A DNA stretch of 64,000 bases from positions 21,983,046 through 22,047,045 of the forward strand of contig NC_050469.1 in assembly GCF_013373865.1 (NCBI RefSeq), written 5' to 3'. How positions within the stretch are numbered: position 1 is the first letter of the stretch; each line of letters starts with the position of its first letter. The stretch comes from Monomorium pharaonis (lineage: Eukaryota; Arthropoda; Insecta; Hymenoptera; Formicidae). The notes under the pieces were generated by a model, which did no database searches, was not told where the DNA came from, and saw nothing but the letters and a program-made list of their open reading frames with translations. Below are positions 35,081 to 47,800 of this stretch, piece after piece. A program made the translations under genes and the position numbers.

Positions 35081-37048
35081 AATGGATCACGTGCGTGAAG
35101 AAAAGAGAGAGGAAAAAAATGCTGTTGCATAATGGTGCGTCCTACCACGAAACCCTTTTACCTGATCCCCTCCCCTGGAGCTTGCCTCAGGTAAGATTTT
35201 TCGGGCCCTATCACACCTCTTGCGAGATACGCGGGTCTCCTCGGTGGGCCCCAGTTACGTTTCGAGCTCACGCACGAAGGGATCGGCGACGAAGCGATAT
35301 TTTACGATCAAAAGTTTCCTGACAAGACTTCATCGTGTGATTTCTCGTGAATTTTTGCGAAAATTTGAGTCATTATTTTGACAGAGGCAAAGTATCAAAA
35401 CCGATACGTCGCGTCAACTGCTATCCGCATTTTATTGAAATTCATTTTTGAATTTATTTTTTGTCGCATATTGGCTTTATTTATTCTCATATTCTTCCTA
35501 ATAATAAATTCACATTTTATGGACGATACATACATAAATAACCACTACTTTTTAATATATCGTATGTTGATGTTTTTTGTGAATATGTATGTAACATATA
35601 TATTTGGAAAGTCAAATTCTGTTCCAATGGAAACTTTTGTCGCGTGTAATTTTGACAGTATATAAATTTCATAATACTTTGTTCATAAAGGCGGAGCGAT
35701 ATTCTCGAAGTTCTAATTTGAAATCTTCACATCTGACGTTGAAGACTCGGGATTATCGGATCACATAGCGGTATTATGTAATGTAATCTGCAAATACACA
35801 ATGAACCATTCATGGCGTATTTTAGATACTTATCTAGTTTTCTTTCAAATGTGATCATCACTTATCGTGGAATCGTCGCCTGGTACTTCAGTTGAGAGAA
35901 CGCGGTAAGTGCTATGTCATCGATAGCTATTTCATGGCGGCTTACGAAGCATAACTTCTAAGTGCAATATAACGGCAACGATTATATTATCGTCTCTTAT
36001 AATTCTCGTAATGGTGTTGTGCGCTGTAGAAACTTGTGCAGTAAAGTGGTGTATAGAAATTAATGACAGCCAACTGCAGCGAGAGAAAATAATAATGGTA
36101 CAAGTTGATTTTAGGAAAACTGTTACGCGCGTTATTTACCGGCATAATCGAATATTATCGCAGCCATTGTTGCGGCAGTGCGCATTTAGACAATTAGATC
36201 TATTCATTTAGTTGCCGCAGAGGCGTCCGTGCAAACGTTAAAATGACGAAATAATTAAGAGGGCATATTTTCCGGTGGCTGCGCAAATTTAGTTTGTCGC
36301 GAATGAAACCGTCGCGCTCTGAAACGCCGGAAATGAAATTGCGGCGAGACGTTTGATCGAACGGAAATCAACACAGCCCCGTGACCCGCGCGAACACGTG
36401 ATCAAACATATTGATGCAGCGATTGACGAGAGTCTAATTAACAGCCCACCTCTTCCCGGCGTAGCTCTCGATTCGACTAATTGACCGTTTGCTTCCAATG
36501 TGAAATGTCGTCCACGCTGATCAATATTCAACGAGCGCCGAGTAAGCGACATGAGAAACGTGGAGAGAGAGGGGGGGGGAGGAGAGCACGAGAGAAAAAA
36601 TGTCGAGGGTGTGCACGTTTGGGGGTGCCGAGTTCACGTGCGATCTCACACACACACATGTCCGCGCACACATACGATTCTAGTGGGTGCTTGTGCTTGG
36701 TCAGCACTCAAGGGGTGAGGTCACCCTATGGTCCAGCGAGCCAATGGCGAAGCTGAATCTTTTTCATCGGTACGACGGTGGTTGGGGGAGTTCGGACCGA
36801 AGAGGGATGAAATAAAATGGTGGATAAAGCGAGCGCGACGGCTGTTTTCGAGCATAAAAAGTGCTGTTCCGAAGCAATGGTAATAAAATAAAACGGTGTA
36901 ACAAGAACTTCAAGCTTTAGAATATTTCGGAGAACGTTTTTCTTCGGTATATCGTTAACGTGCGGCTCTCGTGTTTTTTTTTTTCACATAATCAGAGGAT
37001 CGATTTTATGTAATAAAGAATAGAAAATTTTAATTCCATGTTTATAAA

Positions 37049-37318
37049 TCAGTTACAGCGACATGTTTCCCATAGTCTTCGAGGTATTTCCCGATCGGGG
37101 TTGAAAAATGTATAAAAGAGTTTCATAAAATTCCTAAATAACAACATCGTCGACATTGTGGAATGACAAAACATGTCGAGATCGGAATTTTTCCCGACCT
37201 GAGTGAATTTCACATGACTACCCCCGTAGGGGAGGAGGAGTCGTAGCTCGGGCAAAAATAAAGTACCGGGAGCTGAAGATCCATCCTCGGGACGATGAGA
37301 CAGCGAGATTCTTTGATC
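37049..37318 (-). CDS. Candidate terminal exon or small ORF, unknown
   Basis: The minus strand is open for about 89 codons from 37318 (just after an in-frame TAG that could also be an acceptor AG) to TAA at 37051-37049. The later half has coding-like codon use, reading HVKFTQVGKNSDLDMFCHS then FMKLFYTFFNPDREIP and ending WETCRCN. No ATG opens the full frame, so it would have to be spliced. No homologous family was recognised. A chance frame remains possible. Confidence 0.25.
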   Translation of the reverse strand, partial: DQRISLSHRPEDGSSAPGTLFLPELRLLLPYGGSHVKFTQVGKNSDLDMFCHSTMSTMLLFRNFMKLFYTFFNPDREIPRRLWETCRCN

Positions 37319-38152
37319 GACCTATCCGTGATCGGTTACCGAGGATCGGGCCATACCCGAGAAACGATGTAGATAGATAAAGATAGAAATTGTTAGGCTA
37401 AGAGGTTCCGGTGTTGAGGTAACCTTAAGGTGATTTGATTCTGTAGATAGCGGGACACTCCGCATTATCTGCCATCGTTATTTCCGGTCGGAGTCTTCGA
37501 TTTACGCCCGAGAGCGCATGGATCGACCGACCCTCTAGGTGAAATGAGAGTCCAATAACGAAAGTAACCTCCGAAAGTCGCGCGCGGATTATCGCTTCTC
37601 CCCCGAGCCCGTGGCTGGCATTCGAATGGAACTTTGTTCTAAAAAAAGAATCGAGCTGCTTGAGGCGTGGATGGCCATTCCGAGAAAATTCGTTCGTTAG
37701 CGAAGTAACGGCGGATTTGAAGAGATCAAGAGAGAGATTCGAGCGAACTGGTCTCAAAGGGATTCTAATCTACCATTAATCAAAGACTTATTATATATAA
37801 GAAAAAAGTGTATTTGTCAAATACGAAAATCTGAGGGCAAGTTGTTATTCTTTTAAACTTTTCTGGTAGATACAAGAACAAATACTCGTTGTTTCTATTT
37901 GTTGTATGATAATATACATATTATTTATAAATAATTTATATTTAATTATAATTTTATTTATACGCTAATTTTATGATTGTTTACTGAATATTCATAAATA
38001 TATATGAACGTATTTATCAATATATACGAACTTTTTTTATAAGTAAAATTTTTTAAATAGATTTATAATCTATCTTTACAATATATAAATATTTGATTCT
38101 CGATCTGTAACATTTTTATTAATTGCTTATTTTTGTTTAGAACAATTTTTCG
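37319..38152. other. CpG-rich then AT-rich DNA
   Basis: 37.3-37.77 kb is CpG-rich with one minus frame of 110 codons that has no supporting signals. 37.8-38.15 kb is AT-rich with no visible gene. Confidence 0.35.
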
Positions 38153-38302
38153 TCATTTTATTTTCACAATTATATAGAATTCCATTGTGACATTTATATA
38201 GTAACACGTGCCTTCGGTCACGCGAGTTTCCTCCGTAGCAATGGCGTGTGCCGTCCGGTTTCTGACCCGGAAGCGGAACACGAAGGCAGCGTTGACCTCC
38301 AT
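38153..38302 (-). CDS. Small candidate ORF (49 codons), unknown
   Basis: An ATG at 38302 on the minus strand opens 49 codons to TGA at 38155-38153. The reading starts MEVNAAFVFRFRVRNRTAHA and ends MEFYIIVKIK. It spans the boundary between a GC-rich block and AT-rich DNA. A plus-strand 23-codon frame (ATG at 38241, MACAVRFLTRKRNTK) overlaps it. Neither has independent support. Confidence 0.18.
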   Translation of the reverse strand: MEVNAAFVFRFRVRNRTAHAIATEETRVTEGTCYYINVTMEFYIIVKIK

Positions 38303-38422
38303 AGACCCCTAAGAGCCCCTTAGACGTGCCTTAAAAGTGGCAGAGAAACGAGTTTTGACGTCTCTTGACCACGTGCCAACGCCTTCTTCCGACGTGCCGT
38401 CTTATCCCGCTTTGAACGTGCA
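38204..38422. promoter_or_regulatory. Cluster of ACGTGCC motifs
   Basis: ACGTGCC occurs at about 38206, 38324, 38371 and 38392, and ACGTGCA at about 38416, within 219 bp. Two of them are part of CACGTGCC (an E-box). The clustering is well above expectation for a 7-mer, so this is a plausible enhancer or promoter element. Confidence 0.4.
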
Positions 38423-40069
38423 TTGGAAATATATCATGTGGCTAGAAAAGTAATCCAACGTTTGATTTTTATATCCTTCGGAATTCTACGTAATGGTTGT
38501 TCGCTAAAATTGTTTGCAGTATTATCCATTGTACTTGTATATTCTTCATAATTATTTTGACAAATCAACAAAATATGAGCATAACTACATTTTTAAATAC
38601 TTCAACAAAATCGTTCTTTCCGCGTGCAAAAGAACCATTATGCAACCTCGCAAATTAGAATTTTATTTTCTTTTGTACGTCGACGACCTAGCATTTTGAC
38701 ACGAAAGAGCTAAATAGACATCTACGTTCCCCAGTAAGAATAACGAAGTTTCTCACTGAAGGAATAACTAGAGAGGCCCAAAGCGAAAGGAACAGGCGAG
38801 TCGTTATAGTAGCACCTTCGTGTGAATCTCCTCTCGATTTTTTCCTTCCCTCACCCCCGCGCCTTTATCGTCCAAGGGACGATCCTGGCATAAAGGACGA
38901 TTCAAATAGTGCGGCACAAAACATCACTTAGAGGAGCCCGTCTCTCGTAGCGCAAACACGCTAATGGAGCCTCCATACTGATGCGCGGCGACGGATCTAT
39001 ACATATATACACGACCTTCTTTTCGCACCTACATCAGGGCTCGCAGATACATCGATACGCGAGCGTCTTCTCCTTCCTATCCACCTTTTACCGCTGTGGG
39101 TAACCGCGTAGGAATCCCTTTGAAAATGTATATTTGGTCCACATCTTGACAAGAGACGTTCCTGGAAAGGACACTTTTCTCCCTCCCTCTAGAAGATAAT
39201 AACATCGAGCTCGATGCATTTTAAATTTATCGTTCGTTTCGTCGTTATTGGTTTCTCGCTCTCCTAAAACACGTTATATGACTCGCTATATTTTTAAATC
39301 ATTAGAAAAAATTAATTAGAAAATGATTAGAAGAATGATTAGAAAAAAATAATTAGAATTACATGCGAATTTCGTAAGTACGATTCGCGTAGAGTGATCG
39401 TATTATAAATTTGTTTTGTATGAAGGATGACACATTGGATTTTATTGATGGCAAACATTGCCGAGTACTTACATTGCATGGTAACACGGCGAAATCTCAA
39501 CTACATAAGAAAGATTTAGTAAATAAGTAATTGAATACGTGTGTAAAAGAACTTTGAAAGAGGACTTGAAGGGAAGCAGAGAGGTAATGTGGATCAATGA
39601 ATAATATAATTGTATTTTTTACGAAAAAATGAGATGGCATTTTTAAACGACAACCAACTTGTATTTTTTCTTTCATTTACTTTCTTTTTTCTTATTAAAA
39701 TTTTATGTCATGTCAACGGGGATGAATGACTACTCCCTCCTCATAAGACAAAGATAATTGAGTTAATACAAATTTTTTTCTACGTATTTGGTGGTGTGTT
39801 TGTTTGCAAACTTTATTGTAGATCAGAATAATGTGCCAGTTTCGCGGGGGGACGCCAGATCAGACAAAAAATAAGAGAGGACGTCGTGTGCGTATTTGAA
39901 TTTAAATTTCGAATTTCGACGTGACGTCCCCGCCCCCGTGGAATCCCCGGGGACGGCCCTGGTCAGCCGTCGGATGCAGTTTTCGGTCTCGCCGTCCTTC
40001 AATTTTTGAACAGGATCGGCCGGAGACAGATCCCGCGGGACGTCGACGCGAAGACTTTCCCCGTGGCGC

Positions 40070-40090
40070 GTATATATGTATATATACATG

Positions 40091-40135
<45 letters not shown>

Positions 40136-40152
40136 GTATATATATATGTATC
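40070..40152. repeat. (TA)n microsatellite with TATG interruptions
   Basis: About 80 bp of TA repeat flanked by CpG-rich DNA. Confidence 0.95.
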
Positions 40153-42405
40153 TGGAGTAACGGCGACTCTATCCCCGAACTGTAAACTCCGAATAACCCC
40201 CGTAAAGGTACATCGCCAGGTCGCCATTTTCGAGTTATTTACGGGCGAGCCGCGCGTATATTCTATCCATCGACGACGATCGGTGTGAAATAATCATGAT
40301 GGAGTTAAGTCGGGCATCTCAAGTTTAAGTGATACAAACATCTTCGATGCAAAGAGATGCTCGCCTAGGAAAATTATTATATCTCCGTCTTTTTAGATTT
40401 ATCAATGTTGCCGCGCTGAATAAAAATTGCGGCTGAATTTTCGTAATACTTGGGAGATTACGTTAGGGTCAAAAGCGATTGGTTTTCTTAATTCTCAGCA
40501 AAGAACGTAAGCTGCGCATTGCATGAGAATAATATACTTATCCACGACATAATTATAAGAATTGTTATCAACACAATGGTTTAGCGACCGTTTGTCTAAA
40601 TATGTTACACTCGATAACTTTTTTATGATATTCTCTCAGATTTAAGCGGTGAGTCAAGGACTATAAAATCATACCTTTTGCGACTGTAGTAAAAATGCTT
40701 TATCTAGTAGCCGGAAATTGCAATCTCGCTAAACGCATCCCGATACAACAGAAAGATGTAAAACCTCACACGACCCCATGAATGTCCTGATCGCCTAACC
40801 GCTTTCGTCGTCATTGCTCTCGATCAACAAATTATCGAAAATAGCGTTCTCCATTCAGCTCGAGTAATATCGTTCGTGTCTCTTCATCTTCTCCTACAAA
40901 GTATCCAAGTGGATACGTCGTAAATCCTGATGCCTGGCGGCAAGTCCTGCGACCCCGCGATCCTTCTTTTACTCTCGTTCCGATCCGCCTGGCGGAAGGG
41001 TTTTCCCAAGGAAGGAAGAGTCGTCCTCTTCCTCTCTCAAAATATCTTCCTTCGCCTAAAGGGAGAGAGAGGGGAGAAAAAAACCGTTGCGAAAAAAAAA
41101 AACGCAGCTATCCCCCGTTTGCGAGAGACGTCGAGAAGAGCAGGGGAGGGAAAGGGGTTCGATCGAGAGGACAGTGGAAGAAAAAAAAAGGGGGAGAACC
41201 CCCCCGTCATCCCCCCGGATATCGGAACTGACACTAAATCATTAATTTGGCCGGCCGGCTTTTTTCCGCAGGTAGACGAAACCCCTTCCCCGCGAGCAGG
41301 TATACCACCCCTTTTGTTCGTCCTCTCGGAGCGTGCGAGAGAAAAAAGGAGGAAACGCTGCTACTCTCGCTACCCCGTTATGTCTACCCCTTCTTGCGCC
41401 CCGATCCCAGAAAGGAAAACACTCCGCACTGTCATATCGGGGACTAATATATTTTTGATCGATCCGTCCTACCAAACTCCAAAGTGAAAAAGTATCGTGG
41501 GTCCCGGCTTTCCCACGAGGCGGAAACGAACGGGTGACACGAGAAAAGTCGTTGTCTAAACAAACACACCCGTGGACGTATCCATCGCGCGTGACTTTGG
41601 AATCGCGCGACAGTTTCGCGCACTCACGGTGAAAATGGCTTGTGCAACGTGACGAGAGAAGACTGCGGGGTGCGAGTCTTTCGTGACTATTGTCTCATAT
41701 AGATGAGTTGCGTACATTCGCGAGACAAAAGAGGATAAGCTAATTAAACTAGGAAGCAATATGAGAGAGTTGAATGTTATTTTATTTGTTTGCAAATCTC
41801 GCGCGAATTGAAACGCCGAGAAACGAGAGATCCATTCAAATTATAATGTAATATTATGGATGATACAGTTTATTTTAAAACGCTTTGCTTGTTGATACGA
41901 TCGGTTTATACATAGAATCGCAGAGCTGTCATCTTTAATTTAAGTTCCGAGAGATATTTTGGAATACTTTATATAGCACCGTACCCTACTTAGCTGACCA
42001 GAACAAATTTTATCTGTCGCATTTCAAATTCAGCAAAATTTCCAAGCGAAAGAATATAATTTCGGGAATATTGGAACGCGGCCGTATTTCGGTGGTCGAC
42101 GGCAGACTCTATTAAAGGGTCGAACGCGACTTAATATGCGACGTCACGAAGTCGGGGGGTGAGGGAGAAAAGGGGGAAGGAGGTAGGACCGACCTCTCGT
42201 GCTCTTTCGTCTCTGTGCTCGCACAATGGACATCTAATTCGAGTGCCGGTCCTCGTCGCGGGAAAGACGGAAAATCGGGAAATCGGCTTTTCGGTCCAGA
42301 TGAAACGCGAAAACCAAAATCCCCGATGTAATCCTTCCTTTCAGCCCGCAATTTTTTTTTTTTCGCTCTCATTCGCTCGCCCCACACGTACGTGCATGTA
42401 CACGC

Positions 42406-42470
42406 TTTCTCTCTCTCTCTCTCTCTCTCTTTTTCTTTCTCGTCTGCTTCTCTCTCGCTCTCGCTCTCTT
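42406..42470. repeat. CT-rich tract
   Basis: A (CT)n repeat followed by interrupted CTCG/TTTC units. Confidence 0.9.
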
Positions 42471-43720
42471 TCATTTTACGCATCATCCAACCCTCAGAGC
42501 GTTCGCATCGACTTCTGTACCCCGTCTGTCTCCGAAAGGTCGGTGCGCCCCAACCCGAAATTTTAAGGGTTAAAAAATTGCACTCGACTCGACAATACGT
42601 TACCAAAAAAAAAAGAAGATTGAGCAGAGTAAGAGCGAGTGAGAAAGAAAAGCTGCATCCCAATACGTTGTAATGTATCTGTCTCTCTTCTGCTTTCTGC
42701 ATCCCTTTCCCCTATCCCTACCATTTCTGTATCCATCACCTCTCACGGAAATAAATAACGAAATAAATGACAATCGTTCCGAAAACTGTTTTGGGTTTTG
42801 TAGCGCGACCATCCTTTTATTCCGGGGTGCACTTTTTTTTTACTCGCGTGTTCCCGTTTCTCGTTCTTCTCTACGGTTGGGGGGGAAAACGTGACTCCGG
42901 CGACCACCCGGCTAGAAATTTATTAGATATTTACTGCGCTTCGGTTTTGCACAGCCGGAAGGGAAGATTGTCTCGTCCCGTTCCGGCCACGTAATTGTCG
43001 TCGCGCGATACTTGTTTCTTTCCGCATCTTGTTTGTTGTTTCTTCTTCTTTTGTACTCATTGCTACACAGTAGATTTATCAGGCTAATTCATAATGCCTT
43101 TATGCAACGGCTTAATCTTGCCTTAAAAAATTAAAATTAAATTATTAAATAATTGTAAAAAAAAGGGGATAGATACATGAGAATAGGAATAAGTATTAAA
43201 CTGGTTCTTTTAGAAAATTATATTACCGAATGTATGAAAGAATCTGTACAATTCGCTTTTACGTCACTGGAATAAAATCAAAAGTAGAAACTTGATACGG
43301 ATGCCATTTATACGGATGCCAAACTAAGCATTTAATCGTAATGTCATGCTTTTTCCTTTTAATGAGTTTTTCAGTTTTATCTTTATTTCAATCATAATTT
43401 AATTTCTTTATTTTTTCCTAATTTTTAAAATGTCTCGATGAAATTAATGGCGCATCTAAAAATTGCTTTACACAATTTAATCGTTGCCGATATATCAAAC
43501 GTTAATCGACGATTTACATACCTGAAACGAAACCCGCAAATTGGCCTAATGACCGGAGTAATAGTTGGCGTAATGATGGCGACCGAAAACTCGCAGAATT
43601 CTATGAATAAGAAATGGAAATTAGCGTTTACTCCGTGTCTCGCCGGCCCGCTTTCCTTGCTCTTTTCCCATTTCCCTTTCGCTCGCTCAACGGCCGCGAA
43701 GTTAGCTCGTCGAGGGCACC

Positions 43721-43723
43721 GTT

Positions 43724-43754
<31 letters not shown>
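43721..43754. repeat. (GTC)n trinucleotide repeat
   Basis: About eleven GTC units, nearly perfect, inside a GC-rich segment. Confidence 0.95.
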
Positions 43755-44460
43755 GGCAAAAAGAGAAATCAAAAGGTCGGAAAGAATTTAATATTAAAAA
43801 ACTGTCATTCTGTGTCGATATGAAAATTCCAAGGATATCAGCTTCCTTTCTCCGACGTCTGTTTTCTTCACTCCGTCCTCCGCATTTGCTTCGCGTATAT
43901 CGCGGTTCTCTCTTCGCCTTCTCCACCTTCACCTCCGCATCTTCATCTTTACGGCGGCAGACTCTCTACCGGGTGCTCTTATTGTTTGGCAAGACCCGCC
44001 GCCAACAGACAAATAAGGTTAAAAGATATTGATCTCGCGACAAGAGCTTGGAACGTGCTTGTTCGCCTCCGACGTGCTCCGACCAGCGGATATTTATTGT
44101 CTCACGTTGTAGCATGGATCATGCAATAATTAAAGGTAGTTGCGCTGCGAGCGCAAATCGATTACGATAAATATACGTTGCTGGCAAAAACAATGTCCGA
44201 GATCTACAGAGAAATATTTTCAGAATAGATTCTCTGATGTGAATATATTATGACTGCCATTAATTATGTACCGACTGGCATTAATTTTATCTCGATGAAA
44301 AATTAGAGGTTCGAAAATGTTTGCAAAACTTATTTCCAACATATTTCTAATCAACGTAAAATAAAATTATAAATTGTAATAAAATTGTAAAAAATTTAAT
44401 ATTACAGAAAACATTACAATTCTTTAACTCGCAGAAATAAATTTGATTGTTTCTTTACAG

Positions 44461-44505
44461 TGGAGATTCATGAAATCAGAAAAGCAAATTGCCAGGAATG
44501 AATAA
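44461..44505 (+). CDS. Candidate short terminal exon
   Basis: A strong acceptor, TTTGATTGTTTCTTTACAG, ends at 44460. Fourteen codons (WRFMKSEKQIARNE) and TAA follow in one frame. A second frame (VEIHEIRKANCQE) is also open to a stop. AATAAA at 44501 overlaps the end. No upstream plus-strand exon was found, so this is only a candidate. Confidence 0.18.
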   Translation, partial: WRFMKSEKQIARNE

Positions 44506-44639
44506 AAGTCTAATGGGTGATATCATCGCGGTATCGATTCTAATGCGAACATTTGGGTCTGCCAGGATTTGTGACACATCGTAGGGACGACGGGCTCCTA
44601 GCGTCACCCCTTTTTGCTGGGAATTAGGAAATTTTAAAA

Positions 44640-44846
44640 TTGAGGGGTGCTCGCAATGCCCACCGGACCGAACTAACGCGAGAATTTATTGGCAATTTCT
44701 CTAAAAAGGCTTTAGATTTATTTCCAATTCGGCGGAACGTTCGTTTGACAGCGAAGATCGTACAAAGAGAACGCAGAGTGCAAACATTTCGCACGATGGA
44801 GAATAATTGGATACAGAAGGATGGAAGAAGTTTGGGAAAGTTCTAA
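44640..44846 (+). CDS. Candidate ORF, unknown
   Basis: A plus frame is open for 68 codons to TAA at 44844-44846. It reads TELTREFIGNFSKKALDLF then RTMENNWIQKDGRSLGKF. The composition is protein-like and the DNA is not low-complexity. However, minus-strand frames of 62 and 79 codons overlap it and there is no ATG at its start. Support is weak. Confidence 0.18.
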   Translation: MRGARNAHRTELTREFIGNFSKKALDLFPIRRNVRLTAKIVQRERRVQTFRTMENNWIQKDGRSLGKF

Positions 44847-47800
44847 AGTCAGGCTGGTCCATAAAGAAAGTAATAACTTTCGACACCATTGACCTTGGCG
44901 AATTTTAAACCAAGCTGTAACCAGAAACTCGGTTAATAGGAGTTGCAAGCTTTTCAATTGAGTGCAAACTTCAAAATTGTTTGTACAATTTTAGTTTTTA
45001 TGTGCTTTTAAAAAGAAAATTAGTGTTGTGATAAAAAGTTTATTTTGTTTCAACGACAAAATAAAAGATTTTTGTAGCAGTAATAATATGAGTATAAGTG
45101 GATAGCAAAACTTTATGAAAATACGATTACAAGAAAGTATTATAAAGATATTTTATATTATAATTGCATTATGCAATTTAAAAAAAAAAAACTACTATTT
45201 CTTCTGTTCATATTTATTGATACCGTGGTGGAAATTCCCTGTGATCAAGGTGTACCTCGCGTTTCTTGACCCACAAATCTCTCTCGTTGAGATACTTCGA
45301 AAATGCCCGAAAGTGGCGCGCGAAAAACAGTCTCGCATGCTATTTACCGGAAAGCAGGGTATTAGCAGTTTAGGTACTTTAGAACTCAGCGGTGCGATAT
45401 GCGCGAGTGCGACTTACCTGCGGAAGTACAACGACCAGCCGACGAAGTTTCGGCAGAACGAGCGAGCTGGAACTTAACTTAACTAGTTGAAGATCGTTCC
45501 TTATTGTTAGCCTTTCGTTGGACAACGGCAACTGCGACGGTAAACGTGTTAACTTCGCGATGCAACGCCACCGCGGATTAAAATCAAGATTTGTGACGAA
45601 ATTGTGACTCGCCCTAAAAAAAGATCGTTTGAGAAAATGCTTCCTACCAAAATACGTTATTAAGCTGCCCAAAAAATATTACGAACAATCTACTTTAGAT
45701 ATTTCGCTATGTGCATAAGATATTTTTATTATTAAATTATTATAAATTGAATCTTTGCAACGTGTATTAAATATAGATGTTTGTGATGGTATATAATGCA
45801 ACAATCATGTTCTCGCGTATAAAAAGTAAGACTGAAACGTAAAGAGAAATAACGGTGACCCAACGACAAGAGATCGAAATTGGAAATTGGCAGGCGAGGG
45901 GAGCAGAGCGTGGTAAAAAGTCGGAGTTTTTTTTTGCGCGCGCACGATCGTTAATCAGTCGAGTCGCAAGCTGCGGTGTATCTTTCCGCGGTCGTGGATA
46001 AAAAGCGTGGAAACGGGGTAAAAGCGGCGACCTCGGTCTCGCCGTCGAAAGATTCGAAGATCCTCTAGCGCTCGTCCGACCGTGGAAGAAAGCTAATGAG
46101 CGAAAGTAGATCGTCGCGCCGAGATTATAATTAAGCGCGAATAAGAGCACAACGGAGAGAGAATCGGGGACAAAAAAAAAGGATGGAGAAAAACCGTCAT
46201 TTTTAAGCCGGAGATCGTTAGTCAGGCATGTTGCGAATCAGAGTGCGGGCCAGCAAGCTCCTCGTCGAGGACGCCGTTGAGAATGGGTGAGCTGTGGGTG
46301 GACCCGAAGGGTGAGGGACGGATGAGCAGAGGTGGGCTGGTGGGTGGGTAGCCCTCTAATCGATCGTGGCTGTCCACCCTTATCAGGGGGTTGGGAGAGA
46401 GCCGGTATATAGCCGAGGTCGGCCGTGGGGGTTGCCGCTGCTGCTACTACTGTACTTCTGGCTGCTTTGCATGGCCGGCAAGGCTCGCCATCCCTTCCTC
46501 CTGCCTGCCCTGGCCGCGACCCTCGCCGAGCCACCCTCTCTCTCCCTCGACCGAAAAACCAACCCTTAAAATAGGGGCCGCAGACCACGGCCATTGTTGC
46601 CAGATGCCCCGCGCATTTGCATTTTCCCGCAGATTCCGTGAAAAATGAAGCCGCCCGTCTTAGAGCTTACCCCTACGTGGTATTAGGACAAGCTCCTCAA
46701 TTTTTTTCCCCGTTCCCCCTCTTTCGGGGCACATTTCGCGAAAGATCGCATTTTTCCAGAAATTACAACGAAATTATTTGTTATTTGCATAAATCTTGCG
46801 CTTGAAATCTACACTTTCAAATCGAGGATATCGTTTTTATTCGAGCGAAGAAATAATACATATTGTTTTCTTTGGAAAAAGTTTAATTTAAAATGTTCCA
46901 AAGCAATTTATTATTGCAATCGAAATTTATCAAGGTTGCCGATAATACTAATCTCTCCGTGACCATTTTAATTGAATTAATTTTACGAATCCTTGAAGCG
47001 TGGTCGCATCAGGAAACTTTTGAGCTGATCGTTGGAGATACGAATATCTCTTTTCTTGATAAGTTAATCAATCTCGTTACCAAGGCAAATACACTAGCTA
47101 GGATCTCCATCTGTGTTTGAGAGGTCCGTTGTTTGAACGAGGCGCGCGAAATCCGTATTTACGCAAAGCCGACGCCACTCTATTGGTCCAAGACTTATAC
47201 GCGGCTCGCAATACAAAGGACTAAGAACTTAGATACACAGGAGAAGTACGAAGTCGATCCATTTTATTACGCTTGTTTGCCGGTTGTTATTTATTCGCTG
47301 CTGATCCAGCCATCGTGAAACGGATCGATGTGAACCGTGAGCGTTAAAATTATTAATTTCGACATCGAAGATGATAATAGCTTCGCAAAGAGAGTACGAG
47401 TTAGCTTAAACGAGTTAGTTTAAATGTTATTCTAAGATACTAGAAACTTCCTACTGCATTAATTTTTTTCACACGCCACCATTTGCGCATAGTCTTCCTT
47501 TCAAACATTCTTCTGATTTTTCCACCGGGAGAATTTTCATGTAACTGTCAGTTCAGAACAGACCAGTTGTCGCTTCATTTGTTGACCCAGAAAGGTATCA
47601 GGCGAACGAACGTTATCGCGCGGCTCGATACGCATTTCACGGAATCTCGGGGCGATCGTAATGGGAATCGCTTCGTGCGAGGCTGCGCGAGGAGCGGGTT
47701 TTTCCGGGAGGTGTAACCGGTGATAGATTCCCGCGTCGGGAAAATTTAATGGAAAAATCCGAGGTGTCAGACACAGACGCGCCGGCGATACGTCAGGCCA

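Larger units (their letters stand above)
31421..37048. other. Mixed region without a supportable gene
   Basis: CpG-rich DNA at 31.4-32.3 kb flanks a 74-bp TC tract. Further CpG-rich pieces lie at 33.0-33.2, 33.5-33.9, 34.9-35.3 and 36.2-36.9 kb. A plus-strand TTGCCTCAG|GTAAGA donor-like site at 35190/35191 follows a short frame reading MLLHNGASYHETLLPDP; this is noted only as a possibility. Confidence 0.35.
38423..44460. other. CpG- and repeat-rich DNA without a supportable gene
   Basis: 38.7-39.2, 39.8-40.3, 40.7-41.8, 42.1-43.0 and 43.6-44.1 kb are CpG- or repeat-rich, with AT-rich DNA between. The longest frames, 185 codons at 40930-41487 (plus) and 196 codons at 42112-42702 (minus), are made of A/G- or CT-rich low-complexity DNA without start or splice support. 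Confidence 0.35.

Noticed and set aside
38514..38699. Plus frame ending FLLYVDDLAF, resembling a reverse-transcriptase YVDD motif
   Set aside because: Only four residues match, the frame stops three residues later, and no other reverse-transcriptase or integrase motif lies nearby.
40930..41487. 185-codon plus ORF
   Set aside because: Low-complexity A/G- and C/G-rich DNA, overlapping minus frames, no supporting signals.
42112..42702. 196-codon minus ORF
   Set aside because: Largely translated (GA)n and poly-purine sequence (Arg/Glu runs) without splice or promoter support.
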